Assembly: GCA_902572675.1 (NCBI GenBank)
Contig: CACGGY010000016.1
Coordinates: forward strand, 1-18,557
From: an uncultured Prochlorococcus sp.
GTDB lineage: Bacteria > Cyanobacteriota > Cyanobacteriia > PCC-6307 > Cyanobiaceae
Length of the DNA: 18,557 nucleotides
Reading direction: 5' to 3'
Below, piece after piece: positions 7,351 to 14,637 of the stretch (within the stretch, counting starts at the first letter, position 1; the number at the start of each line of letters is the position of its first letter). The translations under genes were made by a program, and so were the position numbers. The notes beneath the pieces are model-generated. The model saw nothing but the letters and a program-made list of their open reading frames with translations, searched no databases and had not been told where the DNA came from.

Positions 7351-8369
7351 GCCTCTACATTGTCACTGAGTCTTCTTAAGCCTCTCAATCCATCGCGTTC
7401 TAGATTTCTTACTCGATCTCTACTTATTCCTAAAACCCTTCCTATTCCTGTTAGAGACATTGGCTCATCTCCATCCATACCGTATCTCATTCTTAGAACT
7501 CTACATTGCAAATCAGGCAATTGATGTAATAGGGAGTGAAGATCTCCTCTCATGCAATCCATCTCTATTTGTTCGTCTGGCAAATCCTCGCCACCTGCAA
7601 GTAAATCTAATAAAACAGTGTCTTCACCATCACCAACCTTTGTTTCAAGACTAACTGGTTGTCCGGCTTTACACATCAAATCTTTAACATCTTCTTCAGG
7701 AAGTTCTACGTATTTCGCGAGTTCACTAACTGTTGGAGTTCTAGACATCTCTTGACTCAATTCTCTTTGACCTTTTTTTAATTTATTCAACATCTCAGTA
7801 ATGTGTATTGGTAACCTTATTGCTCTACTTTTTTCAGCAATTGCTCTAGTAATACCTTGTCTAATCCACCAATATGCATACGTAGAAAACTTATAACCTC
7901 TGGCTGGATCAAATTTCTCAACTCCTCTTACAAGCCCAATAGTTCCCTCTTGGATTAAATCTAATAGTTCCATGTTTCTTTTGGTATATTTTTTTGCAAC
8001 ACTTACTACTAACCTCAAATTAGCCGCAACCATTCTTTCTTTAGCTCTCTGTCCAGCTCTCAATCTTTTTTTAATTATGGAAGAGGATAGATTTAATTTT
8101 TCTGATAATTCCTCTACACTAGGTTTATCTCCTGTTAATTCAATAATTTCTAATTCTGCTCTTTCGACTTGCATATATTCCTGTACCTGCCTACCTAGAG
8201 TAATTTCTTGCTCATGAGATAATAGTGGAACTCTACCAATATCCCTCAAATAAGATCTAACAAGATCTACATCGTTACTGGCTTTTAAGCTCGCAATTGA
8301 AGTTAATTTATTCTCACTTAATGTTTCAGAGGACATGAAAATTGAATGATGTTTTGTAAACAATACCAT
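7335..8369 (-). CDS. Group 2 (RpoD/SigA-like, non-primary) RNA polymerase sigma factor
   Basis: This is a sigma-70 family factor that directs RNA polymerase to promoter subsets. The 344-residue product has region 1.2 (VRSYLRDIGRVPLLSHEQE, about 38-56), region 2 with LLDLIQEGTIGLVRGVEKFD and the promoter-melting and -10-reading block TYAYWWIRQGITRAIAEKSR (about 162-181), region 3, and a region 4 helix-turn-helix (LGISRDRVRNLERDGLRGLRR, here in two parts LGISRDRVRN and LERDGLRGLRR, near the C-terminus). It lacks the long N-terminal extension of the primary cyanobacterial sigma, which marks it as group 2. The start is ambiguous: ATG at 8369, or ATG at 8336 giving 333 residues starting MSSETLSENK; neither has a clear ribosome-binding site. 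It lies downstream of mgtE with a 76-bp gap, and its end overlaps the hydrolase gene by 16 bp. Confidence 0.95.
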   Translation of the reverse strand: MVLFTKHHSIFMSSETLSENKLTSIASLKASNDVDLVRSYLRDIGRVPLLSHEQEITLGRQVQEYMQVERAELEIIELTGDKPSVEELSEKLNLSSSIIKKRLRAGQRAKERMVAANLRLVVSVAKKYTKRNMELLDLIQEGTIGLVRGVEKFDPARGYKFSTYAYWWIRQGITRAIAEKSRAIRLPIHITEMLNKLKKGQRELSQEMSRTPTVSELAKYVELPEEDVKDLMCKAGQPVSLETKVGDGEDTVLLDLLAGGEDLPDEQIEMDCMRGDLHSLLHQLPDLQCRVLRMRYGMDGDEPMSLTGIGRVLGISRDRVRNLERDGLRGLRRLSDNVEAYFVS

Positions 8370-8445
8370 TAAGAAATGTAAAGTTAAACAAAAAAATCCA
8401 CAAATTTACAAAAATGAGAATAAATACCTAGTGAATTTATATAAT
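8370..8445 (-). promoter_or_regulatory. Probable promoter region of the sigma-factor gene
   Basis: The 76-bp gap between the mgtE stop and the sigma-factor start is large for this window. On minus it contains TATAAA-like and TATTTATT stretches that could act as -10 elements. No strong terminator hairpin is visible after mgtE, so read-through from mgtE is also possible. An independent promoter is an inference from gap size. Confidence 0.35.
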
Positions 8446-9843
8446 TTAATTGCCTAGTAGCCATTTTGCAGTACTTAGATAAATAAAAACACCTGCAATG
8501 TCAGTAACAGTTGTTATGAAAGGAGATGACATTAAGGCTGGATCCAACCTCATCCTGTCAAACAACAAAGGAAGAATTGCGCCTGTCGTAGCAGCTAAAG
8601 TTGTTATTGATATTAAACTTATCCCTACAGCAGATGCTATTAAAGGTCCTTCTCCTTGCCACCAAGCAAAGGGGAATACTACCAGCATCATCAAAATACC
8701 TAAAAGAGCACCTGTTATTGCCTCTTTAGCAACTGCCTTAATTGCACCAAGAGACTTCAACTTCTGGGTACTTAAACCTCTTATAACAACAGTTGAACTT
8801 TGAGCGCCAACATTTCCTCCAGTACCTATGAGAAGCGGAATAAATGCAGCTAATAAGACTATTTCTTTTAATATTTGATCATTCATCGCAATTACTTTCG
8901 TCGTCAAACCATTAGCTAAAACCAAAATTAACAACCACAAAATTCTTCTTCGAGCTATCGTGAATAGACTACTTTGAAAATAATCATCCTCATCTCCAGG
9001 TTGAACTGCCCCCGCTGCATAAATGTCTCTTGTTGCTTCTTGTTCTATGACATCAATTAAATCATCAACAGTTACTATCCCAACAAGTCTTTTTTCTTTA
9101 TCAACAACTGGGAGAGCTAAAAAATCATATCTTTGTATAGCTCTAGCGACTTCTTCTTGATTCGTATTTGTAGAAATATTAACTACATCTTTAGTCATAA
9201 CATCTCCAATTGGCTTAGTTGGGTCAGCAGTTACAAGGTCTCGCAAAGAGAGGATACCTGTCAAATGCCTTTCTTTGTCAGTAACGTATAAGCTGTAAAT
9301 TGTTTCTGTAAAGGGAGCTCTTTTTCTGACTAAGGAAAGAGCCTCTGCCGCTGTTTGCATCTCTTTAAGATCTATAAACTCAGTTGTCATTAATCTTCCA
9401 GCAGTTTCAGGCTCGTATCCAAGTAATTCAGCTGTTACCTTCCTTTCACCAGGACTAAGAGCAGATAAAAATTTTCGTACAACTTTCGCAGGTAATTCGT
9501 CAAAAAGTTGAACTCTATCATCTGGAGACATTTTCTCAACAATTTCTAAAACTTCGCCTGAACGCAATCTGTCTAACAATGTTTGCTGCACTATTGGATC
9601 TAAATATTCATAAACCTCAATCGCCTCATTTTTCTTTAACAATCGAAATGCTAATGCCTGCAATATTAATGGAAGGCTTCCAATGGCATCTGCAATATCA
9701 ACAGGTTGGGAAGGTTCCAAGAGTAATTTTGCCTCATCGTAATTTCCTGCAATGAGCAATTCTTCAAGTTGAATAGTAATATTTTCTTGAGTACTTAGAT
9801 CTGAAGATAAAGATGTAACTGATTTAAAATTATTATCGTTCAT
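8446..9843 (-). CDS. mgtE: Magnesium channel/transporter MgtE
   Basis: MgtE is a homodimeric inner-membrane Mg2+ channel gated by its own cytoplasmic Mg2+-sensing domains. The 465-residue product shows the full architecture: an N-domain of repeated helices (about 25-145, with SPDDRVQLFDELP and GYEPETAGRLMTTEF), a tandem CBS pair (about 150-270, with IGDVMTKDVVNIS and LVGIVTVDDLIDVIEQE), and five membrane helices from about residue 295. The membrane part contains LLIGTGGNVGAQSSTVVIRGL (about 345-365; conserved GGNxGxQ) and LPLLFDRMRLDPAL near the end. The start is ATG at 9843, 43 bp after the second crcB stop, in the same direction. Regulation by Mg2+ is probably through the protein itself; no Mg2+ riboswitch could fit in the short upstream gap. 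Confidence 0.95.
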   Translation of the reverse strand: MNDNNFKSVTSLSSDLSTQENITIQLEELLIAGNYDEAKLLLEPSQPVDIADAIGSLPLILQALAFRLLKKNEAIEVYEYLDPIVQQTLLDRLRSGEVLEIVEKMSPDDRVQLFDELPAKVVRKFLSALSPGERKVTAELLGYEPETAGRLMTTEFIDLKEMQTAAEALSLVRKRAPFTETIYSLYVTDKERHLTGILSLRDLVTADPTKPIGDVMTKDVVNISTNTNQEEVARAIQRYDFLALPVVDKEKRLVGIVTVDDLIDVIEQEATRDIYAAGAVQPGDEDDYFQSSLFTIARRRILWLLILVLANGLTTKVIAMNDQILKEIVLLAAFIPLLIGTGGNVGAQSSTVVIRGLSTQKLKSLGAIKAVAKEAITGALLGILMMLVVFPFAWWQGEGPLIASAVGISLISITTLAATTGAILPLLFDRMRLDPALMSSPFITTVTDIAGVFIYLSTAKWLLGN

Positions 9844-9886
9844 GAATATAATCCCTTGTCAAAGTAACAAAACCATTATAAGAAAT

Positions 9887-10216
9887 TTAAGTAATTTTTC
9901 TACTTATCCAAAACCCGAAATACATTGTGAGCAGGTTTATGATAATAACTAAATTAAAAAAAATAATGAACTTTATCCAGTTTCCCTGATTCAAGATTTT
10001 GTACAAAAGATATATAAATCCACTAAATGATGTAAAGCAAGAAAAAAAACCACTTAAAATAATTTTTTTTCTTAAATAACTTAATCTTTTTCCAATAACA
10101 AAACCAAAAGAAAAGGACCCAATTATTGAGACAATGATATTGTTATTAATAAATACTCTTAAAAACGTAGCTGAAAAACAAGCTAAAAGAATATAAATAC
10201 AATTTTTTGTTGTCAC
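9887..10216 (-). CDS. crcB: CrcB/Fluc fluoride channel subunit (second of a pair)
   Basis: Fluc proteins are four-helix fluoride channels that assemble as antiparallel dimers; some bacteria encode two different subunits in tandem. The 109-residue product has four hydrophobic segments, ATFLRVFI after helix 1, SIIGSFSFGFVIG in helix 2 (Gly-Ser-Phe kept, the usual upstream Asn replaced by Ser), and GFFSCFTSFSGF in helix 3, matching the Phe-rich G-F-x-x-x-F-T-x-F-S motif. The loop between helices 2 and 3 is strongly basic (GKRLSYLRKK), predicting N- and C-termini inside. It starts at GTG 10216, overlapping the stop of the preceding crcB by 4 bp. It is more divergent than its partner. Confidence 0.82.
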   Translation of the reverse strand: MTTKNCIYILLACFSATFLRVFINNNIIVSIIGSFSFGFVIGKRLSYLRKKIILSGFFSCFTSFSGFIYLLYKILNQGNWIKFIIFFNLVIIINLLTMYFGFWISRKIT

Positions 10217-10581
10217 TTAAGAACTAGAGTTAGATAATAACCCAAATAAAAGCTTATAAACGAAAGTAGTATTACTTCAAAATAATGAAAAAATATAAGC
10301 ATAAATTTCTTCTTTTTGAGTAATATAAAAAGTTGATATACAAAAGAAGTAAACGTACTAAAGCATCCTAAAAAGCCAATATAAAATAAAAGTAATATGT
10401 TGTTATTCATGAAATTTAATGCTACTAAAATTCCCAAAAAAAACGATGCAATGAAATTAACTATTGCAGTACTTTCAATATGAAATCCGACATTTAATCT
10501 TAAATAATTTTGTATAAACATCCTTAGTATTAATCCAAAAGTACTTCCAAATAAAAGAATAATTATTGAGGAAATATCCAA
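10213..10581 (-). CDS. crcB: CrcB/Fluc fluoride channel subunit (first of a pair)
   Basis: This is a four-helix fluoride exporter subunit, probably pairing with the product of the next gene. The 122 residues include GSTFGLILRMFIQNYL (about 12-27), matching the G-x-x-x-G-x-x-x-R pattern; NFIASFFLGIL (about 43-53; Asn kept, the usual Gly replaced by Ala); and GFLGCFSTFTSF (about 69-80). Basic residues lie after helix 1 (R20, R28) and between helices 3 and 4 (KKKK), predicting both termini outside. The start is probably TTG at 10581, directly after the preceding gene's stop; the first ATG (about residue 20) would delete helix 1. It overlaps the downstream crcB by 4 bp. No fluoride riboswitch can fit between these genes. 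Confidence 0.87.
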   Translation of the reverse strand: MDISSIIILLFGSTFGLILRMFIQNYLRLNVGFHIESTAIVNFIASFFLGILVALNFMNNNILLLFYIGFLGCFSTFTSFVYQLFILLKKKKFMLIFFHYFEVILLSFISFYLGYYLTLVLK

Positions 10582-10584
10582 AAT

Positions 10585-10914
10585 TTACATTTTTATCCAA
10601 CCTTTTTTTATTTTATTAGGATCATCTAATAATTTATTGGATGCTAATTCCACCCTAACCCACATTTCACTTTCGCCGACTTTCCAACTTCGTAAAACAG
10701 ATAAAGTTGTGCCTTTATCAAGAACCAATAATTCATTAGCATTAATTTCAGGAAAAGAATAAAGAGAAGTATCGGAACTCAATATAATTTCTCTTGCATT
10801 ATCAGGAAACTTATTTTGATTTAAACCTTTTTGGATCCCACCTGCAGGTAATGTGATTGGCGCAATTAATGCAAAAGTAATTAAGCAAAAATTCTTAAGA
10901 AGATTATTAATCAT
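10585..10914 (-). CDS. Small exported protein with an SH3-like domain
   Basis: The function is unknown. The 109-residue product begins with a signal-peptide-like segment (K7, hydrophobic FCLITFALIAPITLPAGG about residues 9-26), so it is probably exported or lipid-free periplasmic. The mature part resembles a bacterial SH3-like fold: short beta strands such as TSLYSFPEINANELLVLDKG, TTLSVLRSWKV, EMWVRVEL and a final KKGWIKM, the typical G-W-[IV] ending. Such domains often bind wall peptides or other proteins. The ATG at 10914 overlaps the gyrB stop by 4 bp (tcat), so translation is probably coupled to gyrB, and the stop lies 3 bp before the crcB start. The SH3-like call is by pattern only. Confidence 0.72.
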   Translation of the reverse strand: MINNLLKNFCLITFALIAPITLPAGGIQKGLNQNKFPDNAREIILSSDTSLYSFPEINANELLVLDKGTTLSVLRSWKVGESEMWVRVELASNKLLDDPNKIKKGWIKM

Positions 10915-12878
10915 ATGTCTAAAGTTGCCATATCTAAGTTGCTGCTATGAGTTTCAATAAATTCTCTTCTAGGCGCTACTTTATCTCCCATCAATATATT
11001 GAATATTCGGTCAGCTTCAAGTGCATCTTCAATTTCAACCCTTTTCATCATCCTAGTTTGAGGATTCATAGTTGTATCCCACAATTGTTTAGGCATCATC
11101 TCACCTAATCCCTTAAATCTTTGGATATTATAATTTGCATTTTCTCCAAAACTTGCAATTGTATCCTTTAATTGATTCTCGTTATAGCAGTATTTGTGAT
11201 TCTTACCCCTTTCAACTTTGTAAAGAGGAGGGCAAGCAATATATATAAAACCTTTCTCAACAAGTTCTCTTTGATATCTATAAAAAAATGTCAATAACAA
11301 AGTTCTAATATGGGCCCCATCAACATCAGCATCGGTCATGATAACGACTCTGTGATATCTCAAAGAGCTCATATCGAATTCCTCTCCTTTAATTCCTAAT
11401 CCTAGAGCTGTTATTAATGACTGGATTTCTGTATTTTTATATATCTTAGTATCATCAGTTTTTTCAATATTAAGAATTTTGCCTCTTAGAGGCAAAATAG
11501 CCTGAAAATTTCTATCTCTTCCTTGTTTTGCTGAACCTCCGGCAGAATCTCCCTCAACAATATAAATTTCAGATTCTGAAGGATCTCTAGAACTACAATC
11601 TGCTAATTTGCCTGGAAGCGTTGAACTTTCAAGAACACTTTTTCTTCTGACTAATTCTCTAGCTCTTCTTGCTGCCTCTGCTGCATTAAATGATTGAATG
11701 GCTTTTTCTAGAATCAGATCCAAAATTCCAGGATTAAATTCCATAAATTTTGTAAGAGCTTCCCCGATAAGAGAATCAACAATTCCTCTTACTTCGGTAT
11801 TCCCTAACTTCGTTTTTGTTTGGCCCTCAAATTCGGGATCTGGAACTTTAACTGATAGAACTACAGTCAAACCCTCTCTAATATTTTCGCCAGCTAAATT
11901 TTTTTCAATATCTTTCCTCTTGCCTCTCTTTTTTGCAAGATTATTGAAGGTTCTTGTTAATACTGTTTTTAGTCCTTCAATATGAGTACCTCCATCAACA
12001 GTTCTTATATTATTTGCAAAACCAAGAATATTATCCGAATATACATCTGAACACCATTGCATAGCTGCTTCTACATAAACATTGTCTTTCTCTGAATCAA
12101 CATAAATTATTTCAGGATGAATAGATTCCTTTTCTGTATTCATGTATTGAACATATTCCTTAATACCCCCTTCATATAAATAAATTTCTTCTTTGAAAGA
12201 ACCATCTGATAATTTATTTCTTTCATCTCTGAAAACAATTTTTACACCACCATTAAGATAAGCTAATTCCCTTAATCTTGAAGAAAGAAGACCATATTCA
12301 AATTCGATTCCTCCAGTAAAAATTGTTTTATCGGGTTTAAAACAAATAGTGGTTCCTTTTTTAAAAGGTTTTACAGTCTGCTTGAAAGTTTTCAATTCGC
12401 CCTTCGTTACACCTCTTTCAAAAGTTTGATTAAACTCACTTCCATCTCTATAAACAGTCACATTAACCCATTCGCTTAAAGCATTAACTACAGATATTCC
12501 TACTCCATGTAGTCCACCTGACACTTTATAACCGCCACTTCCAAATTTCCCGCCCGCATGAAGAACAGTCAATACAGTTTCTAAAGCACTTTTCCCAGTT
12601 CTTGGATGAATATCTGTAGGTATACCTCTTCCATTATCAGATATTAAAGCTGATCCATCTGCTCGCAGAACTATTTCTATATGATCGCAATGTCCTGCTA
12701 ATGCTTCATCAACTGAATTATCAACGACCTCGTATACTAAATGATGCAAACCTCTAGGGCCAGTAGAACCTATATACATACCAGGGCGTTTACGAACCGG
12801 CTCTAATCCTTCTAAGACCTGAATCTGTTCGGCGCCATAGTCACTTGAGATTTTATTAGAACTTTTGTCCTCACTCAT
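10911..12878 (-). CDS. gyrB: DNA gyrase subunit B
   Basis: GyrB is the ATPase subunit of gyrase, the A2B2 enzyme that introduces negative supercoils. The 655-residue product has the GHKL ATPase domain (VYEVVDNSVDEALAG about residues 48-62; GGLHGVGISVVNALSE about 115-130), the transducer-domain Gln-Thr-Lys loop in EFEGQTKTKLGN (about 348-359), the TOPRIM domain with EGDSAGGSAKQGRDR (about 443-457) and MTDADVDGAHIRTLLL (about 513-528), and the GyrA-contact tail QRFKGLGEMMPKQLW. The length lacks the large TOPRIM insertion of enterobacterial GyrB, as expected for cyanobacteria. The ATG is at 12878. A 30-bp inverted repeat lies 22 bp upstream. It heads a closely packed series with the SH3-like gene and two crcB genes. 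Confidence 0.98.
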   Translation of the reverse strand: MSEDKSSNKISSDYGAEQIQVLEGLEPVRKRPGMYIGSTGPRGLHHLVYEVVDNSVDEALAGHCDHIEIVLRADGSALISDNGRGIPTDIHPRTGKSALETVLTVLHAGGKFGSGGYKVSGGLHGVGISVVNALSEWVNVTVYRDGSEFNQTFERGVTKGELKTFKQTVKPFKKGTTICFKPDKTIFTGGIEFEYGLLSSRLRELAYLNGGVKIVFRDERNKLSDGSFKEEIYLYEGGIKEYVQYMNTEKESIHPEIIYVDSEKDNVYVEAAMQWCSDVYSDNILGFANNIRTVDGGTHIEGLKTVLTRTFNNLAKKRGKRKDIEKNLAGENIREGLTVVLSVKVPDPEFEGQTKTKLGNTEVRGIVDSLIGEALTKFMEFNPGILDLILEKAIQSFNAAEAARRARELVRRKSVLESSTLPGKLADCSSRDPSESEIYIVEGDSAGGSAKQGRDRNFQAILPLRGKILNIEKTDDTKIYKNTEIQSLITALGLGIKGEEFDMSSLRYHRVVIMTDADVDGAHIRTLLLTFFYRYQRELVEKGFIYIACPPLYKVERGKNHKYCYNENQLKDTIASFGENANYNIQRFKGLGEMMPKQLWDTTMNPQTRMMKRVEIEDALEADRIFNILMGDKVAPRREFIETHSSNLDMATLDI

Positions 12879-12900
12879 TTAATATTAGAAAAAAACATTT

Positions 12901-12930
12901 AACTTTTAAAATAAAATTATTTTAAAAGTT
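12901..12930. repeat. Perfect inverted repeat (14-bp arms) upstream of gyrB
   Basis: The left arm 12901-12914 (aacttttaaaataa) is the exact reverse complement of the right arm 12917-12930, with two A between. It is nearly all A/T. It lies 22 bp before the gyrB ATG and about 100 bp before miaA. It could be an operator for a dimeric regulator, a hairpin in the gyrB leader, or a cruciform-prone, supercoil-sensitive element. It is not a conventional terminator, because it lies between divergent genes and lacks a GC-rich stem. Confidence 0.85.
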
Positions 12931-13032
12931 CTTTAATTAAACTTACCACCGGAAAAGTAGAAAGGCTCGAAGTCAATGAAAAATTTAATCACTTTAATTA
13001 TATAGCTACAAAATTTTTCTTCAGAAATTAAT
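12931..13032. promoter_or_regulatory. Divergent promoter region between gyrB and miaA
   Basis: Together with the inverted repeat beside it this forms the longest gene-free stretch of the window (154 bp). Toward miaA, TTATAT at 12998-13003 is a plausible -10, giving a leader of about 20-25 nt. Toward gyrB, TTTAAT at 12941-12936 on minus would start the transcript at about the edge of the inverted repeat. A more GC-rich patch at 12943-12974 differs from its surroundings, but I could not assign it to an RNA or a protein. Confidence 0.45.
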
Positions 13033-13932
13033 ATGTCTACTTATCAACCTCATGTAATAGTTTTAATTGGACCCACAGCAAGTGGCAAAACAGAATTAGC
13101 TATTGAAATTGCAGAATACTTTAAAACTCGTATACATAATATCGATTCAAGACAAATTTATAAGTCAATGGATATTGGCACTGCCAAACCATCTGAGAAT
13201 CAACAAAATCAAATAAAGCATTTTTTAATAGATATTAAAGAGCCCAGTAATCCAATTAATGTTAGACAATTTCAAGAAATTGCTCAAAAATCAATAAAAA
13301 GCGAAATTAAAAAAAATAACTTACCTTTTCTTGTTGGAGGTAGTGGTTTATACATGAACTCAATAACAAAAGGTTTTTTTGTACCAGATGTTCCACCACA
13401 AAATCATTTGCGAAGACAATTTGAAAAACTTGGCCAAAAAGAATGTTGGGAACTTTTAAAAAATTGTGACCCAATTTCAACAAAAAAAATCAATTTTGCT
13501 GATCATATAAGAACAATAAGAGCTCTAGAAGTTTTTTATGTAACAGGTAAACCCTTATCATCTCAAAAAGGTCAAAAACCACCTAATTGGAAAATTTTGG
13601 AGCTTGGATTAGATAGAGATAATTTAAAAGAAAGAATCTTACAAAGAACAAAAGCAATGTTTTTATCTGGAATTATTGAAGAGACAAAAGACCTTATTTC
13701 TCAATATGGACCTGATTTATCAACATTGGCAACAATTGGTTACCGTGAGTCAAGGGATTTCTTAAATAATCAGCTAACTATTGATGAGGCAATAGAACAA
13801 ACTACTACAAAGACTATCCAATTTGCCAAAAGACAAAAAACATGGTTCCGTAATAAAAATAATCCTATTTGGCTTAATAACAAAAACCTGCTAAAAGATG
13901 CAATAATTAAAATAGAGTCTTTTTTAGGCTAA
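13033..13932 (+). CDS. miaA: tRNA dimethylallyltransferase MiaA
   Basis: MiaA adds a dimethylallyl group to A37 of tRNAs reading codons that begin with U, giving i6A. The 299-residue product has a P-loop IGPTASGKTELAIEIA (about residues 12-27), the substrate-binding DSRQIYKSMDIGTAKP (about 38-53), VGGSGLYMNSI (about 102-112), the ATIGYRESRDFL block (about 234-245), and FAKRQKTWFRN (about 269-279) in the tRNA-contacting C-terminal part. Length and motif order are normal. It starts at ATG 13033. infC follows after 54 bp on the same strand; that gap shows no obvious terminator, so the two may be partly co-transcribed. Confidence 0.97.
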   Translation: MSTYQPHVIVLIGPTASGKTELAIEIAEYFKTRIHNIDSRQIYKSMDIGTAKPSENQQNQIKHFLIDIKEPSNPINVRQFQEIAQKSIKSEIKKNNLPFLVGGSGLYMNSITKGFFVPDVPPQNHLRRQFEKLGQKECWELLKNCDPISTKKINFADHIRTIRALEVFYVTGKPLSSQKGQKPPNWKILELGLDRDNLKERILQRTKAMFLSGIIEETKDLISQYGPDLSTLATIGYRESRDFLNNQLTIDEAIEQTTTKTIQFAKRQKTWFRNKNNPIWLNNKNLLKDAIIKIESFLG

Positions 13933-13986
13933 CTTTTATAAATAATAATTTTGTCCAACATCCAATCAATTTTTTAACTAAACTGA

Positions 13987-14559
13987 ATGCCACCACGCCC
14001 ACGCTTTGACCGCCGCGCTCCTGTTAGAGAGCTCCCAAATATTAATGAAAGAATCAAATATCCCCAATTGAGAGTCGTTGACTCAGATGGAAAACAACTT
14101 GGTGTAATAGATAGATCAAAAGCATTAGAAATAGCCTCTCAAAGAGAACTAGATTTGGTTTTGGTAAGCGAAAAAGCAAATCCTCCTGTTTGTAGAATCA
14201 TGGACTATGGAAAATATAAATTTGAACAAGAAAAGAAGGCAAAGGAAGCAAAAAAGAAATCTCATCAAACAGAAGTTAAAGAAGTAAAAATGAGGTACAA
14301 AATTGACAAGCATGATTATGACGTAAGAATTGGTCAAGCTGCAAAATTCTTAAAATCTGGAGACAAAGTAAAATGCACTGTAATCTTTAGGGGCAGAGAA
14401 ATTCAGCACTCAAATTTAGCTGAAACGCTCCTATTTAAAATGGCTAATGATTTAGAAGAGCAATCAGAAGTTCAACAGAAGCCAAAAAGGGAAGGAAGAA
14501 ATATGATTATGTTTTTAAGCCCTAGAAAAACTCCTCTTATTAAAAAAGATGAAGAGTAA
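13987..14559 (+). CDS. infC: Translation initiation factor IF-3
   Basis: IF-3 binds the 30S subunit, prevents premature 50S joining and checks start-codon and initiator-tRNA pairing. The 190-residue product has the N-domain with NINERIKYPQLRVVDSDGKQLG (in two parts NINERIKYPQLRV and VDSDGKQLG) and SEKANPPVCRIMDYGKYKFE (about 63-82), the Lys-rich linker helix (KKAKEAKKKSH), and the C-domain with KEVKMRYKIDKHDYDVRIGQ (about 98-117), FLKSGDKVKCTVIFRGRE and the final GRNMIMFLSP. The start is ATG at 13987, not the rare AUU of enterobacterial infC. The first ten codons are unusually GC-rich and contain four CGC arginine codons, while the later arginines use AGA/AGG. The usual rpmI-rplT partners are absent; a GntR-type gene follows after 78 bp. 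Confidence 0.97.
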   Translation: MPPRPRFDRRAPVRELPNINERIKYPQLRVVDSDGKQLGVIDRSKALEIASQRELDLVLVSEKANPPVCRIMDYGKYKFEQEKKAKEAKKKSHQTEVKEVKMRYKIDKHDYDVRIGQAAKFLKSGDKVKCTVIFRGREIQHSNLAETLLFKMANDLEEQSEVQQKPKREGRNMIMFLSPRKTPLIKKDEE

Positions 14560-14589
14560 GAAATTGTTATCTAAAAGCTATGACGAATG

Positions 14590-14606
14590 TTAAAGTGTCA
14601 CTATAA
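14590..14606 (+). promoter_or_regulatory. Operator-like dyad and -10 element upstream of the GntR-type gene
   Basis: The 17-bp sequence TTAAAGTGTCACTATAA is a dyad centred on 14598: arms AGTG/CACT plus outer TTA/TAA match, with one mismatched pair between. TATAAA (14602-14607) overlaps it and is a good -10, placing transcription start about 25 nt before the GTG at 14638. An overlapping operator and promoter just before a GntR-type gene suggests autorepression, but this is inferred from pattern and position only. Short dyads occur by chance in AT-rich DNA. Confidence 0.45.
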
Positions 14607-14637
14607 ATGAAAATTAATTAGTCAGGTTTTTTATAAA

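Noticed and set aside
8498..8803. A 101-codon open frame on plus antisense to mgtE
   Set aside because: It lies wholly within a well-supported gene with full domain structure, has no recognisable motif, and is expected from codon bias on the opposite strand.
10579..10590. A fluoride riboswitch upstream of the crcB pair
   Set aside because: Only 3 bp separate the preceding stop and the crcB start, and none of the conserved riboswitch sequence is visible there.
11698..11985. A 95-codon open frame on plus antisense to gyrB
   Set aside because: It is a shadow of gyrB: Ser/Pro/Phe-rich low-information sequence with no motifs and no promoter context.
12961..12980. T-loop-like ggctcgaagtc and a TTGACT -35-like hexamer (minus, 12976-12971) before gyrB
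   Set aside because: The first has no flanking tRNA stems or acceptor pairing. The second has no acceptable -10 at 16-18 bp spacing.
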